Assembly: GCA_938085105.1 (NCBI GenBank)
Contig: CALKGK010000009.1
Coordinates: 1-52,063, forward strand
DNA from: an uncultured Flavobacteriales bacterium
GTDB lineage: Bacteria > Bacteroidota > Bacteroidia > Flavobacteriales_D > Sanyastnellaceae
Direction: 5' to 3'
DNA length: 52,063 bases
Positions 8,115 through 23,985 of the stretch are shown here, piece after piece. The notes beneath the pieces were generated by a model. That model was not told where the DNA came from. It saw only the letters and a list, made by a program, of their open reading frames with translations, and did not search any database. Made by a program: the position numbers and the translations under genes. Position 1 is the first letter of the stretch. Every line of letters starts with the position of its first letter.

Positions 8115-9239
8115 TTAAAAGGCCTCTCCAATGGTGAAGTAGTAGTCTTGATGATCTTCACTCACGGCAAAATCCAATCGAAGGTTCAAATGTTTTTCTC
8201 GATCAAGCACAAAACGCAAGCCTGCACCACCTGCAATGGAGCTTGAATTCATGCCGAGATCATTAAAGTTTTCTCCCGTGTTTCCTATCGACAAAAAGGC
8301 AACTGCTCCAAATCGTTTGTACACCTCTGCCCTGATTTCACTTTGGAAGAGGATGGCTGTATTGTCGCGATATCTCCCTTCGAACATCCCTCGCATGCGA
8401 TTTTGTCCGCCAAGAATCGCCATCGCGAAGAATGGCGCATCCCCTGAGATATGATCAATGAACGCTTGGTTTGCCCATACCAATTTCGGAGCAAGGTGTT
8501 TGTAGAGCCTTAGGTCTGCTCGATTCCTCCAAAAATTAAAATCACTTAAGGGTTTAAAATCTGGGTGACTCACCAATTCAATAAAATGGCCTTTTTTGGG
8601 ATAGAATACCTGATCTCGGCGATCTTGGTTGAGGATGAGGCCAAAACCCCATGTTCGTCCGCCCTGTTCCCCTAAAATCATGTTCTGCCCTAGAAGTCCA
8701 GGCTCATTGGCTTCAATCTCGAAGTCTTCCAGCCACATTCTCAAGCCAAGGTACCAACGGTGTTTGATTTCTCTGAGATAATTCAGTCGTATTCTGGTAA
8801 AGTTCGCATCGTAATTTTGGGCTTGGGATTGAATGAAATCTCCTTGTCCGAAATAATTATAGGAATAACGATAATAGCTGAGTTCTCCGTAGGCCACATT
8901 CTTTCTTTGTCCCCAAAACAGGTGAAAAGGCAATGAGCTCAAGACTTGCTTATTTTGAGTGTACGCCGCTCCAAGTTGGATTTGGCTGGGCGGACTGAGG
9001 CTATCTTCCTTGTCGAAATAGAAGTTCAACAAACTAGCCACACCTGCCCCCCACCGGGTTTCAGGAAATCGAAAAGCTACTGGAAAAGCGAGGAGATAAG
9101 ATTTCTTTTCGAGCGAATCTGTTTTGGATACTTCCTCTTGGGCTTTGAGGGTTGTCGATGAGAAAAGAGCGAGCAGCATCAAAGCACAAACCCACACTTT
9201 TGAAGGTGTCCAGTACACAACATTCTTCCATCTTTTCAC
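8115..9239 (-). CDS. BamA/TamA-family (surface antigen D15-type) outer-membrane beta-barrel, POTRA-less
   Basis: This 374-aa exported barrel has an N-terminus MKRWKNVVYWTPSKVWVC then a hydrophobic core ending LKAQ, a plausible signal peptide. The rest alternates as in an Omp85 16-strand barrel: GGAGLRFVLD near the end, an RGM(F)EGRYRDN stretch in place of the conserved VRG(F/Y) loop-6 motif, and a C-terminal aromatic F. There is no room for POTRA domains. It belongs with the Bac_surface_Ag group of unknown substrate rather than with essential BamA. The start is a GTG at 9239; the next Met (9179) would leave a signal peptide with no basic N-region. A -7 box ends only 4 nt before this GTG, so the mRNA may be leaderless. 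Confidence 0.85.
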   Translation of the reverse strand: MKRWKNVVYWTPSKVWVCALMLLALFSSTTLKAQEEVSKTDSLEKKSYLLAFPVAFRFPETRWGAGVASLLNFYFDKEDSLSPPSQIQLGAAYTQNKQVLSSLPFHLFWGQRKNVAYGELSYYRYSYNYFGQGDFIQSQAQNYDANFTRIRLNYLREIKHRWYLGLRMWLEDFEIEANEPGLLGQNMILGEQGGRTWGFGLILNQDRRDQVFYPKKGHFIELVSHPDFKPLSDFNFWRNRADLRLYKHLAPKLVWANQAFIDHISGDAPFFAMAILGGQNRMRGMFEGRYRDNTAILFQSEIRAEVYKRFGAVAFLSIGNTGENFNDLGMNSSSIAGGAGLRFVLDREKHLNLRLDFAVSEDHQDYYFTIGEAF

Positions 9240-9243
9240 GCCT

Positions 9244-9251
9244 CAAAGGTA
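9244..9251 (-). promoter_or_regulatory. -7 promoter box 4 nt before a GTG start
   Basis: TACCTTTG on the minus strand. The predicted transcription start coincides with the GTG at 9239, implying a leaderless mRNA for the barrel gene. Confidence 0.6.
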
Positions 9252-9273
9252 GTCTCTTGGAATTAGAAAACGT

Positions 9274-9281
9274 TATTTTTG
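9274..9281 (+). promoter_or_regulatory. -7 promoter box of rluE
   Basis: TATTTTTG ends 4 nt before the ATG at 9286. It is divergent from the box at 9244-9251, and both genes look leaderless. Confidence 0.55.
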
Positions 9282-9285
9282 TGTC

Positions 9286-9867
9286 ATGAGGTATTTCGCA
9301 TTTCACAAGCCCTACGGCTATTTGTCTCAATTTACCGATGAAGGTCGTTGGAAAGGATTGGCTGATTTATCCCTTTTTCCGCCCAGCGTTTATCCTATAG
9401 GCCGCCTTGATGCCGACAGTGAGGGGCTTTTATTGCTGAGTAGTGACGCTAGTATCAACGCCCGTTTACTTCACCCAAAAAACAAGCACGAACGCAGCTA
9501 CCTCGTTCAAGTTGAAGGAGAAATTACATCTGAGGCGATTGAGGCTTTGAAAGGTCCTTTAGAATTGAACTACAAAGGGAAAATTCACATTACTGCAGCT
9601 GCAAAGGCGAGAAAAATAAGTGCTCCTGAGTTTCTTGAAGAGCGAGAACCACCGGTGCGATTTCGGAAATCTGTTCCCAGTTCTTGGATTGAGTTGATTT
9701 TAACCGAAGGAAAGAATCGGCAAGTCAGAAAAATGACCGCCAAGCTTGGTTTCCCTACCCTACGTTTACTGCGCAAATCGATAGAAGGCATTTCCATTGA
9801 ACATTTGCCACAAGGACAAATCAAAGAGTTCAGCAAGGGGGAATTTGAATCCTTGTTGCGGCTTTAA
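9286..9867 (+). CDS. rluE: 23S rRNA pseudouridine synthase, RluE-type
   Basis: This 193-aa protein matches the RluE branch of the RsuA family, which makes pseudouridine at position 2457 (E. coli numbering) of 23S rRNA. The catalytic aspartate lies in the hallmark YPIGRLDADSEGLLLLSSD (about 37-55, catalytic D in GRLDADSEG). The downstream RluE-specific pattern PPVRFRKSVPSSWIELILTE plus GKNRQVRKMTAKLGFPTLRL is very clear. There is no S4 domain, as expected for RluE. It is divergent from the barrel gene and convergent with the response regulator; the two 3' ends overlap by 4 nt (9864-9867). Confidence 0.92.
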   Translation: MRYFAFHKPYGYLSQFTDEGRWKGLADLSLFPPSVYPIGRLDADSEGLLLLSSDASINARLLHPKNKHERSYLVQVEGEITSEAIEALKGPLELNYKGKIHITAAAKARKISAPEFLEEREPPVRFRKSVPSSWIELILTEGKNRQVRKMTAKLGFPTLRLLRKSIEGISIEHLPQGQIKEFSKGEFESLLRL

Positions 9868-10532
9868 TCCAGGTCGCTCAGTTCGATGATGCCATGTTTA
9901 ATTGCGTGCACTACAAGTGAAACTGTTTTTTGAACCTCTGCTTTCTCCATCATTCCGGCTTTGATGTTTTCAATGGTTCGAACAGAACGACCTAATTCTT
10001 CAGCAATTTCAGAAGCTTTTTTTCCTTGACAGAGTCGGATCAAAATGAAACGCTCTTGCTCGGTGTACATTCCTTTGAGTCCGGAAGGACGTTTCCGATA
10101 TCTTTGCTCTAATCCTTTGATCAGTTGTTGGGTCAAGTGATCGGACAGGTAGTAGCCTTCTTTCTGAACCGAATGCAGCGCTTTTTCGAGTTCATTCTCA
10201 TCGATGTCCTTCGGCAGCAATGTTTTTGCGCCCAATTCAAAAACATGAAACGAATCCTGTTCCAAAAGGTCATTGGCTAAGGCAATAACTTTACATTGAA
10301 GGTGTTCGGAATAGTTAATGTGCTTGATGGTATCAAAACCATTGAGAAAGGGCATATCGAGATCAACGAGTATGATGTCAATCCCATGTAAACCCTCTTG
10401 GTTTTTAAGCATTTCATTACCACTTTTTGCCAGCAGTCGCACCTCCATTTCCTCGAAGGAGTTGATCACGTTTGCGAGTCCTGTCCTCAGAAGAGACTGA
10501 TCTTCAGCAATTGCGATATTAATATTACTCAT
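9864..10532 (-). CDS. NarL/FixJ-type response regulator (orphan) with altered switch residue
   Basis: This 222-aa protein has a receiver domain (1-125) and a LuxR-type HTH (about 155-215, QERFILIRLCQGKKASEIAE then GRSVRTIENIKAGMMEKA). The acidic pocket is E10-D11, the phospho-acceptor is D57 in ILVDLDMP, and the conserved lysine is in TLLPKD. The switch Thr/Ser at the end of beta-4 is replaced by alanine (VIALAND instead of the usual LTA/LSG pattern), so phospho-signalling may be altered. No histidine kinase is adjacent and its targets are unknown. Upstream lies a 560-bp non-coding region. Its stop overlaps rluE's stop on the other strand. Confidence 0.9.
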   Translation of the reverse strand: MSNINIAIAEDQSLLRTGLANVINSFEEMEVRLLAKSGNEMLKNQEGLHGIDIILVDLDMPFLNGFDTIKHINYSEHLQCKVIALANDLLEQDSFHVFELGAKTLLPKDIDENELEKALHSVQKEGYYLSDHLTQQLIKGLEQRYRKRPSGLKGMYTEQERFILIRLCQGKKASEIAEELGRSVRTIENIKAGMMEKAEVQKTVSLVVHAIKHGIIELSDLD

Positions 10533-11092
10533 AATTATTTAGCTAGATTCTTCATTGTTCCAAGCATCGAGGCAGCGATCTTCATTCCATCAAGATGTTT
10601 AGTATTCAACTCAATGCTTTCAATTCATTTCGATGATTTGATGTTTACAAATCAGAACTTGCAATTCAATACAAGCGTAGTTATTCCAAATGATCTTTCT
10701 GGCACTTTCTTCAACAAAACGAAGAAAAACAGCGATACACCATCGCAGCATTTCTCCAAGCATTGAGCCTTACAAAACTAGGGAATTCAAGCGTTCCGAA
10801 CCACGATATTTATGCACAACTAGAACATAAGATGTTAAGAAGTTAGTTGTCAGAACATTATATCCATCATCGCTTGGTCAATGAGGTGGTTCAATGTGGA
10901 TTAAGTAAAATTACTTACTGTGCTTCTTTTAATACCTCTATTTCACCAAGAATATTCGCACAATTTCGGTTGAACGGATGATTCTTTTGCAATAGTATAA
11001 CGCCCTGAAGGTATTAAGGAGTTGTAGTGTGCGTCCTTTGAAATTTGTGCGCCCTCAGCTGATGCCCGAGCATTTTCTTTATTTTCGCCAAC
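10533..11092. other. 560-bp intergenic region, no gene found
   Basis: The region is AT-rich with frequent stops in all frames; no tRNA, terminator hairpin or repeat was recognised. It lies between the divergently transcribed response regulator and plsC. TATTTTCG at 11080-11087 is a near-match to the -7 box, 5 nt before the plsC ATG. The length could accommodate regulatory sites for the response regulator, but none was identified. Confidence 0.5.
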
Positions 11093-18287
<7,195 letters not shown>

Positions 18288-18453
18288 TGCAGGGAATATC
18301 GGAAATCAAGTTGAATGAGCCGTAGTACAAACGCTGAAATTCCACCACTTTGGTGTTAAAGTTTCAGATTCTCTAGCTCTGACTCAAAGGTGCAAAAGAT
18401 TTAAGGTCTGCAAGACTGAAGCCAAACAATTCATGAACAGCGCTCTGCTCATT

Positions 18454-19293
18454 TCATTCTGACACCTTTTCTCCCAAGTACATCGCCCAACCTTCTTTAT
18501 CATCCACCTTTTTCATTTGAATCCCCAAAGACGCTGCCTGCTCTTGAAGAACGGGCACATCTGTTTCGAAAAAACCGCTCAAATAGAGGCTTGCTCCTAC
18601 CTTCATTGCCTCAGCATATCTCGGAAGTTGGGCTTGAAGAATGTTTCTGTTGATGTTAGCGATGATCACATCGTATTTTCGATCAGGGATGGCTTCTACC
18701 CCACCGAGAATAGCTTGAATCTCTTTACTGCCGTTCAGTTCGATGTTTTCTTGTGTGTTTTGAAAAGACCATGGGTCGATATCAATTGCATCAATTTTCT
18801 TTGCTCCGAGCTTTTCAGCCAGAATCGCCAAAATACCCGTTCCACACCCCATATCTAAGACCTCCTTCTCCTTATAATCGAGATCGGCCATGTTTTTCAT
18901 GATTAGGTAAGTCGTTTGATGGTGACCAGTACCAAAGCTCATTTGAGGTTGAATCAAGACTTCATGACTAAACCCCTGTTTTTCCTCATGAAAAGGTGCT
19001 CTTACTCGAACGAACTCTCCGACTTCAATGGCTTGAAAAGTCGCCTCCCAAGTAGCATTCCAGTTTTGATCTTCGAAAGACTTTTCCTCAAAGGAAATGC
19101 TCCATTCACTCGAGTTGAGCTCTTTTATCTGGAGTACCTCTTCTTTGTTGTAGTCGTTTTGTGGAATGTAAGCCTCTAGTCCATCTTCACTCTCTACAAA
19201 ACTCTCGAAACCAATTTCTGCCAAACGAGCAGTAAGAATATCTCGAGCCGGAAAAAGTGGGCTGATTTTAAAAATGAGTCCTTGGTAGTCCAT
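18454..19293 (-). CDS. prmA: Ribosomal protein L11 methyltransferase
   Basis: This 279-aa protein trimethylates ribosomal protein L11 using S-adenosylmethionine. The N-terminal substrate-recognition domain (1-95) is followed by the hallmark QPQMSFGTGHHQTT loop (about 116-129). The SAM-binding motif VLDMGCGTGILAILAEKLGA follows, then IDIDPWSFQNTQEN and the catalytic-loop motif ANINRNIL. Its order and length match bacterial PrmA. The gene follows tpiA on the minus strand with 8 bp between, so the two are likely co-transcribed. Confidence 0.95.
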   Translation of the reverse strand: MDYQGLIFKISPLFPARDILTARLAEIGFESFVESEDGLEAYIPQNDYNKEEVLQIKELNSSEWSISFEEKSFEDQNWNATWEATFQAIEVGEFVRVRAPFHEEKQGFSHEVLIQPQMSFGTGHHQTTYLIMKNMADLDYKEKEVLDMGCGTGILAILAEKLGAKKIDAIDIDPWSFQNTQENIELNGSKEIQAILGGVEAIPDRKYDVIIANINRNILQAQLPRYAEAMKVGASLYLSGFFETDVPVLQEQAASLGIQMKKVDDKEGWAMYLGEKVSE

Positions 19294-19301
19294 GTGAAAA
19301 T

Positions 19302-20051
19302 TTAGAAAGAGTGAATGATCGCATTAAAATCTTCCGCCTTCAAACTCGCACCACCAATGAGTCCGCCATCCACATCCTTCTGTGCAAAGATCTCTTTTGC
19401 ATTGCTTGGCTTGCAGCTACCACCGTAGAGAATCGAAGTGTTGTTTGCGCACTCCTCGCTGAATTCCTCTTTCAGCCAAGACCTGATCGCCTCGTGCATC
19501 TCTTGTGCTTGTTCAGCGCTTGCTGTTCTTCCTGTGCCAATAGCCCAAATTGGTTCATACGCAATAACAATTTGTTTCATTGCCGTTTCATCCAAATCAA
19601 AGAGAGCACTTTCAATCTGCATTTTCACCCAGTCGAAGTGGGCGTTTTCATCGCGATGTTCCAAGCCTTCACCACAACAAAAGAACACATGCATACCTGC
19701 ATTCACTGCTCGTTTCACCTTTTGGGCAACCACCTCGTTGTTGTCTCCGAACATTGATCTTCTTTCGGAGTGACCGATGATCACATGATCAATTCCCATG
19801 CTCATCAACATTTCGGGATGAACCTCGCCCGTAAAAGCACCGAAATCATTTGCACTTGAATTTTGAGCAGAAAGATGGATCCCATCACTCTCGTTCAAAA
19901 ACGCTCCCAAGTAAGGAAATGGGCAAGCAATTGCCACCTGAACATCCTTTGGAAAATCTTTTTTTAATTGAGACAATTCAGCCAAAAGCGACTTTGCCTC
20001 TTGAAAGTTGAGGTTACTTTTCCAGTTACCAGCTACAATTTGTGAACGCAT
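19302..20051 (-). CDS. tpiA: Triose-phosphate isomerase
   Basis: This 249-aa glycolytic enzyme interconverts dihydroxyacetone phosphate and glyceraldehyde 3-phosphate. All active-site landmarks are present: AGNWKSN at the N-terminus (N9, K11), the catalytic histidine in VIIGHSERR, the catalytic glutamate in AYEPIWAIGTG, the phosphate-gripping loop after it, and ILYGGSCKPSNA / GGLIGGASLKAEDF at the C-terminus. It is first in a probable two-gene operon with prmA. It is divergent from recQ, with 61 bp between. Confidence 0.97.
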   Translation of the reverse strand: MRSQIVAGNWKSNLNFQEAKSLLAELSQLKKDFPKDVQVAIACPFPYLGAFLNESDGIHLSAQNSSANDFGAFTGEVHPEMLMSMGIDHVIIGHSERRSMFGDNNEVVAQKVKRAVNAGMHVFFCCGEGLEHRDENAHFDWVKMQIESALFDLDETAMKQIVIAYEPIWAIGTGRTASAEQAQEMHEAIRSWLKEEFSEECANNTSILYGGSCKPSNAKEIFAQKDVDGGLIGGASLKAEDFNAIIHSF

Positions 20052-20112
20052 ATCATTGTTTTGCTGCTAAATTATAGCTTTTCGATAAGTACTACGATCT
20101 TTGTGACAAAGA

Positions 20113-22011
20113 ATGGCATCAGCAAAAGAAATATTACAAGAGTACTGGGGATATCCTGATTTTCGAGGAAAGCAAGCTGAAATTATATCAGAAGCGCTCG
20201 AAGACAAGGATCTTCTTGCCATATTGCCCACCGGTGGAGGTAAATCCTTGTGTTTTCAAGTCCCTGCCATGGTGAAAGAAGGCATTTGTTTGGTAGTTTC
20301 TCCCCTATTGGCCTTGATGAAAGACCAAGTGGACCACCTCAAAGAGCGCGGAATAAAAGCCAGTATGATCTCCTCTGCTCATACTCCGAGGGAAATCGAC
20401 ATCTTATTGGACAATGCCATTTACGGGGGAACCAAATTTCTATATGTCTCCCCAGAACGACTCAGTAACGACCTTTTCCTCACCCGCTTTGAGAAAATGA
20501 ACGTCAACTTCATCGCCATTGATGAAGCGCACTGCATCTCACAATGGGGACACGAATTCCGTCCCGCTTATCGCTTGATAGCAGACATCCGCAAGGTCAA
20601 ACCTCAAGTTCCTGTTCTTGCGCTCACCGCATCTGCCACCCGAGAAGTTGAAGAAGACATCATGACTCAGCTCAATTTCAAAACGCCCAATGTGCTGCGT
20701 GGAGAAATGAATCGGAGTAATCTTTCGCTGGCTGTAGTTTCTGCCGAAAACAAGTTGCAAAAGCTATTGCAATCGTGCGAACGACTCGGTGGAAGCGGTG
20801 TCATTTACGCTTCAACCCGAAGAAGAACCAAACAAGTTGCTGAATTTTTGAGGAGTCATGGACAATCGGCCTACTTCTACCACGCCGGACTCAGCATTGA
20901 GCAGAAAGATCAGCTTCAGGACGAATGGAAAAAGGGGAAGATTCGAATCATCGTTGCCACCAACGCTTTTGGGATGGGAATTGATAAAAGTGACGTACGT
21001 TTTGTGCTTCATGCCGACATCCCGGAAACTCCCGAAGCCTACCTTCAAGAAGCCGGTCGTGCAGGACGGGATGGCGAACAATCTTGGGCCGTATTGTTTT
21101 ACAGTGAGCAGGACATCGTTAACAAAGAAAAAGAGTTAGACATCCGTTTTCCTGAGGACGATGAAATACGAGAAATTTATCGTAGGCTCTGCTCCCATCT
21201 TCAATTGGCGCATGGAAGTGGTTTTGAAAGCAGTCATTCCATCTCACTTTTGGACTTCTCGAAACACATCGACAAATCGCCAAGAACCGTTATGAATGCT
21301 TTTCATATTCTCTCTTTGGCCGGTTATCTTCAATTATCTGAAGGACTCCAAATGCCCAGTAGGATTCACTTCAGCATGAACAAACAAGAGTTGTATAATT
21401 TTCAAGTGAAGTACCCCACATGGGATCCTTTTATTCAGCTTTTGGTGCGGACTTACGGAGGGGTTTTCGACACCTATGTTCGCATACAAGAAGGAAAACT
21501 CGCCGACCTTACCGGCTGGACTTATCGCGATATTCAGGACAAACTCGAACAACTCTCTGGAATGGGTGTGTTGCATTATGCCAAGAAAAGCAGTTCGGAC
21601 ATGATTACCTTTCTCGCAGCCGTTCAGGACGCACAATACATCACCTTTCCCAAAGCCGCAAAGGAAGAACGGGAGAACCGAGTAAGGCTGCGATGGGAAG
21701 CCATCAAAGACTACATTTACAGCTCGGGATGCAGGGAAGCCGCTCTTCTTCAGTACTTTGGCGTAGAACAAGCAGATGATTGCACTCATTGTGATTGGTG
21801 TAGGAAAAACCAGCTCGACCTTGATCACAGTTTGGAGCAAATTCAGAAAGATATCTTTAGAGTACTTGAGGGAGTGGACATGAATTTGGACGAACTCATA
21901 GCCGCTCTTCCTCACCGAGAAGAACTCGTTGTTGGTCAAGTCCTCCGCACCTTGATGGACGAAGACCTCGTTCGTCCGCTCGATGATGATCGTTTTTGTT
22001 TAAGATCTTAA
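20113..22011 (+). CDS. recQ: RecQ-family ATP-dependent DNA helicase, without HRDC domain
   Basis: This 632-aa 3'-5' DNA helicase acts in recombination and stalled-fork repair. The Walker A motif is PTGGGKS (39-45), with DEAH at 137-140. The RecQ aromatic loop follows (CISQWGHEFRPAY), then motif VI QEAGRAGRDGE. The zinc-binding subdomain uses C540, C557, C560 and C563, followed by a short winged helix. The C-terminus ends after a second wHTH-like segment (RVLEGVDMNLDELIAAL ...). No HRDC domain is recognisable, as in the shorter RecQ paralogs common in Bacteroidota, so a longer second RecQ may exist elsewhere in the genome. It is followed after 25 bp by rlmI, which has its own -7 box. Confidence 0.93.
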   Translation: MASAKEILQEYWGYPDFRGKQAEIISEALEDKDLLAILPTGGGKSLCFQVPAMVKEGICLVVSPLLALMKDQVDHLKERGIKASMISSAHTPREIDILLDNAIYGGTKFLYVSPERLSNDLFLTRFEKMNVNFIAIDEAHCISQWGHEFRPAYRLIADIRKVKPQVPVLALTASATREVEEDIMTQLNFKTPNVLRGEMNRSNLSLAVVSAENKLQKLLQSCERLGGSGVIYASTRRRTKQVAEFLRSHGQSAYFYHAGLSIEQKDQLQDEWKKGKIRIIVATNAFGMGIDKSDVRFVLHADIPETPEAYLQEAGRAGRDGEQSWAVLFYSEQDIVNKEKELDIRFPEDDEIREIYRRLCSHLQLAHGSGFESSHSISLLDFSKHIDKSPRTVMNAFHILSLAGYLQLSEGLQMPSRIHFSMNKQELYNFQVKYPTWDPFIQLLVRTYGGVFDTYVRIQEGKLADLTGWTYRDIQDKLEQLSGMGVLHYAKKSSSDMITFLAAVQDAQYITFPKAAKEERENRVRLRWEAIKDYIYSSGCREAALLQYFGVEQADDCTHCDWCRKNQLDLDHSLEQIQKDIFRVLEGVDMNLDELIAALPHREELVVGQVLRTLMDEDLVRPLDDDRFCLRS

Positions 22012-22028
22012 GCATTGTTCTACCTTTG
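21995..22028 (+). promoter_or_regulatory. Promoter of rlmI
   Basis: TTTG at 21995-21998, a 22-nt spacer, then TACCTTTG at 22021-22028, only 8 nt before the ATG at 22037. The spacer is slightly long. It lies at the end of recQ. Confidence 0.6.
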
Positions 22029-22036
22029 CGCAAAAG

Positions 22037-23233
22037 ATGAACATGAGCACAGCAACGGTATTCCTCAAACCAAAAAAAGACGAAAGCATTCGAAGATTCC
22101 ACCCGTGGGTATTCAGCGGCGCCATTAAACAAATTGACGGTCAGCCAGCTAACGGAGATACCGTGCGTGTTTGTGCGAACAAAGGAGGGATATTGGGCTA
22201 CGGACATTACTCTCCCAACGCCACCATCGCCGTTCGAATGGTGAGTTTCGAAGAGCAAGAACCCAACGAACAGTTTTGGATTGACAAGTTGAAAAATGCC
22301 TATGCATTGCGTTCATCACTTGGAATGACCGACGACCCGAATTCCAACACCTACCGGTTGGTTCATGCAGAAGGAGACCGATTACCCGGTTTGATCATTG
22401 ATCATTTTGACGGACACCTTGTGATTCAGACCCACAGCTTGGGCATGCATTTATTGCGCGACCATTGGGTGAGTGCATTGAAAGAAATTTACGGCGAAAG
22501 GCTCAAATCCATTTACGATAAAAGCTCCGATACGCTCAAAAAGAACGGCGGTTTTGAAATGGAGAATGGATATCTCTTTGGCGATCAAGAAAGTGGTAAT
22601 GTTTCATTGGAAAACGGACATCAGTTTTTGATTGATTGGGAAGGTGGTCAGAAAACCGGTTTCTTCATTGACCAACGCGAGAACAGAGAATTGCTGGGGA
22701 AAGTCTCTAAGGGGAAAAAAATACTCAACACCTTCTGTTACACTGGAGGGTTTTCCATCTATGCATTGGCCCAAGGCGCAGAGCTCGTGCACAGCTTGGA
22801 CAGCTCGCAAAAGGCCTTGGACTTGGTGGAGGAAAACGTTAAAATCAACGGTTTGGATGAAACCAAGCACGCCTGCATTCATGCTGATGCCGTGCAGCAC
22901 ATTAAGGAAGCCGAAACCGACTACGACATTATCATTCTAGATCCTCCCGCCTTTGCGAAACACATGAGTGCACGTCATAAAGCGGTTCAAGGCTATAAGC
23001 GCATCAACGCCAGAGCCATGGAAAAGATCAAGCCAGGCGGATTGATTTTCACCTTCTCTTGCTCACAAGCCGTTGACAAGAGTTTGTTCAATCACACCAT
23101 CATCTCAGCAGCCATATCTGTTGGAAGAGAAGTTAAAATCCTTCATCAGCTGCATCAGCCAGCAGATCATCCGGTGAGTGCATTCCATCCTGAAGGGGAA
23201 TACCTCAAAGGCTTGGTGATCCAAGTCATTTGA
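22037..23233 (+). CDS. rlmI: Class I SAM-dependent rRNA methyltransferase, RlmI family (m5C)
   Basis: This 398-aa protein has an N-terminal PUA domain (about 5-75: VFLKPKKDESIRRFHPWVFS, ANKGGILGYGHYSP) and a Rossmann methyltransferase domain. The methyltransferase motifs are KTGFFIDQRENR, ILNTFCYTGGFSIYALAQGA, the acidic SAM-binding VHSLDSSQKAL, DIIILDPPAFAKH and the catalytic-Cys motif FTFSCSQAV. E. coli RlmI makes m5C1962 in 23S rRNA; the exact site here is inferred. ATGs occur at 22037 and 22043. It is convergent with pdxH; the stop codons abut with no gap (23233/23234). Confidence 0.87.
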   Translation: MNMSTATVFLKPKKDESIRRFHPWVFSGAIKQIDGQPANGDTVRVCANKGGILGYGHYSPNATIAVRMVSFEEQEPNEQFWIDKLKNAYALRSSLGMTDDPNSNTYRLVHAEGDRLPGLIIDHFDGHLVIQTHSLGMHLLRDHWVSALKEIYGERLKSIYDKSSDTLKKNGGFEMENGYLFGDQESGNVSLENGHQFLIDWEGGQKTGFFIDQRENRELLGKVSKGKKILNTFCYTGGFSIYALAQGAELVHSLDSSQKALDLVEENVKINGLDETKHACIHADAVQHIKEAETDYDIIILDPPAFAKHMSARHKAVQGYKRINARAMEKIKPGGLIFTFSCSQAVDKSLFNHTIISAAISVGREVKILHQLHQPADHPVSAFHPEGEYLKGLVIQVI

Positions 23234-23872
23234 TCAAGGAGCTAATCGTTCCATTTTCCAATCACCACCTGAGCGTTTGTAGCGCAATCGATCGTGCAAT
23301 CGGCTTGGTCGACCTTGCCAAAATTCGAAGCTCTGTGCTTCAATAATAAAACCTCCCCAGAAATCTGGACGAGGAACCTCTTGTCCGTCAAAACGTTCTT
23401 CCATCGCCTTCACTTTCAATTGAAGTTCTTCTCGTGATTGAATTTCTTCACTTTGGTTGCTCGCCCAAGCACCAATTTGGGACGGTCTTGGTCGGGAAGC
23501 GAAGTACTCATCAGAAACCATTTCATCAATCTTACGAGCTACACCCGTAATACGCACTTGTCGTTCAAGCTCTTTCCAAAAGAAAGAAACGCAGACCTTA
23601 TTTTCATTAAGAATCTGTTTTGCTTTTGAACTGCTGTAATTGGTATAGAAAACCAAACCTTTTTCCGTGAATTCCCGGCAAAGGACAATTCTGCTTTGTG
23701 GGAATCCTTCTGCATTGATGCTTGAAAGAGTCATGGCATTGTAGTCCGTAGCATCAGACTCCTTGGCCTCTTTTAGCCACATCGTGAGTTGATCTGTTGG
23801 GTTTGACAATGCGTTTTCTTCGCTCAGCTGATCGTTACTGTAATCTTTTCTTACCGATTTAAGGTCTTTCAT
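23234..23872 (-). CDS. pdxH: Pyridoxamine 5'-phosphate oxidase
   Basis: This 212-aa FMN enzyme oxidises pyridoxamine or pyridoxine 5'-phosphate to pyridoxal phosphate, the last step of vitamin B6 salvage and synthesis. Family landmarks are MTLSSINAEGFPQSRIVLCR (FMN-phosphate contacts), LVFYTNYSSSKAKQI, VCVSFFWKELERQVRITG, the ASRPRPSQIGAWAS segment, and the C-terminal EFWQGRPSRLHDRLRY with the active-site RLHDR. The start chosen is the ATG at 23872 (MKDLKSVRKDYS). A longer version needs a TTG at 23902 and is less likely. A TACCTTTG box lies about 57 nt upstream. The repeat array at 23986-24425 lies behind its promoter. Confidence 0.95.
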   Translation of the reverse strand: MKDLKSVRKDYSNDQLSEENALSNPTDQLTMWLKEAKESDATDYNAMTLSSINAEGFPQSRIVLCREFTEKGLVFYTNYSSSKAKQILNENKVCVSFFWKELERQVRITGVARKIDEMVSDEYFASRPRPSQIGAWASNQSEEIQSREELQLKVKAMEERFDGQEVPRPDFWGGFIIEAQSFEFWQGRPSRLHDRLRYKRSGGDWKMERLAP

Positions 23873-23928
23873 AGCTATTGGTTCATCCTTGGTTGCTGAC
23901 AATAGAACTCTTAGAGTTTGAATTGGTT

Positions 23929-23936
23929 CAAAGGTA
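23929..23936 (-). promoter_or_regulatory. -7 promoter box of pdxH
   Basis: TACCTTTG on the minus strand; predicts a leader of about 50 nt. No -33 TTG at the usual distance. Confidence 0.55.
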
Positions 23937-23985
23937 CTATTGTCTTCTTGGATGAATGCTGATGAAGGTCAGTTTTTGTGTTTTT

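Noticed and set aside
21334-21939. 201-aa ORF opposite recQ
   Set aside because: It is antisense to the conserved helicase C-terminus; no domain recognised.
23873-23902. N-terminal extension of pdxH
   Set aside because: It needs a TTG start; the ATG at 23872 gives the normal family length.
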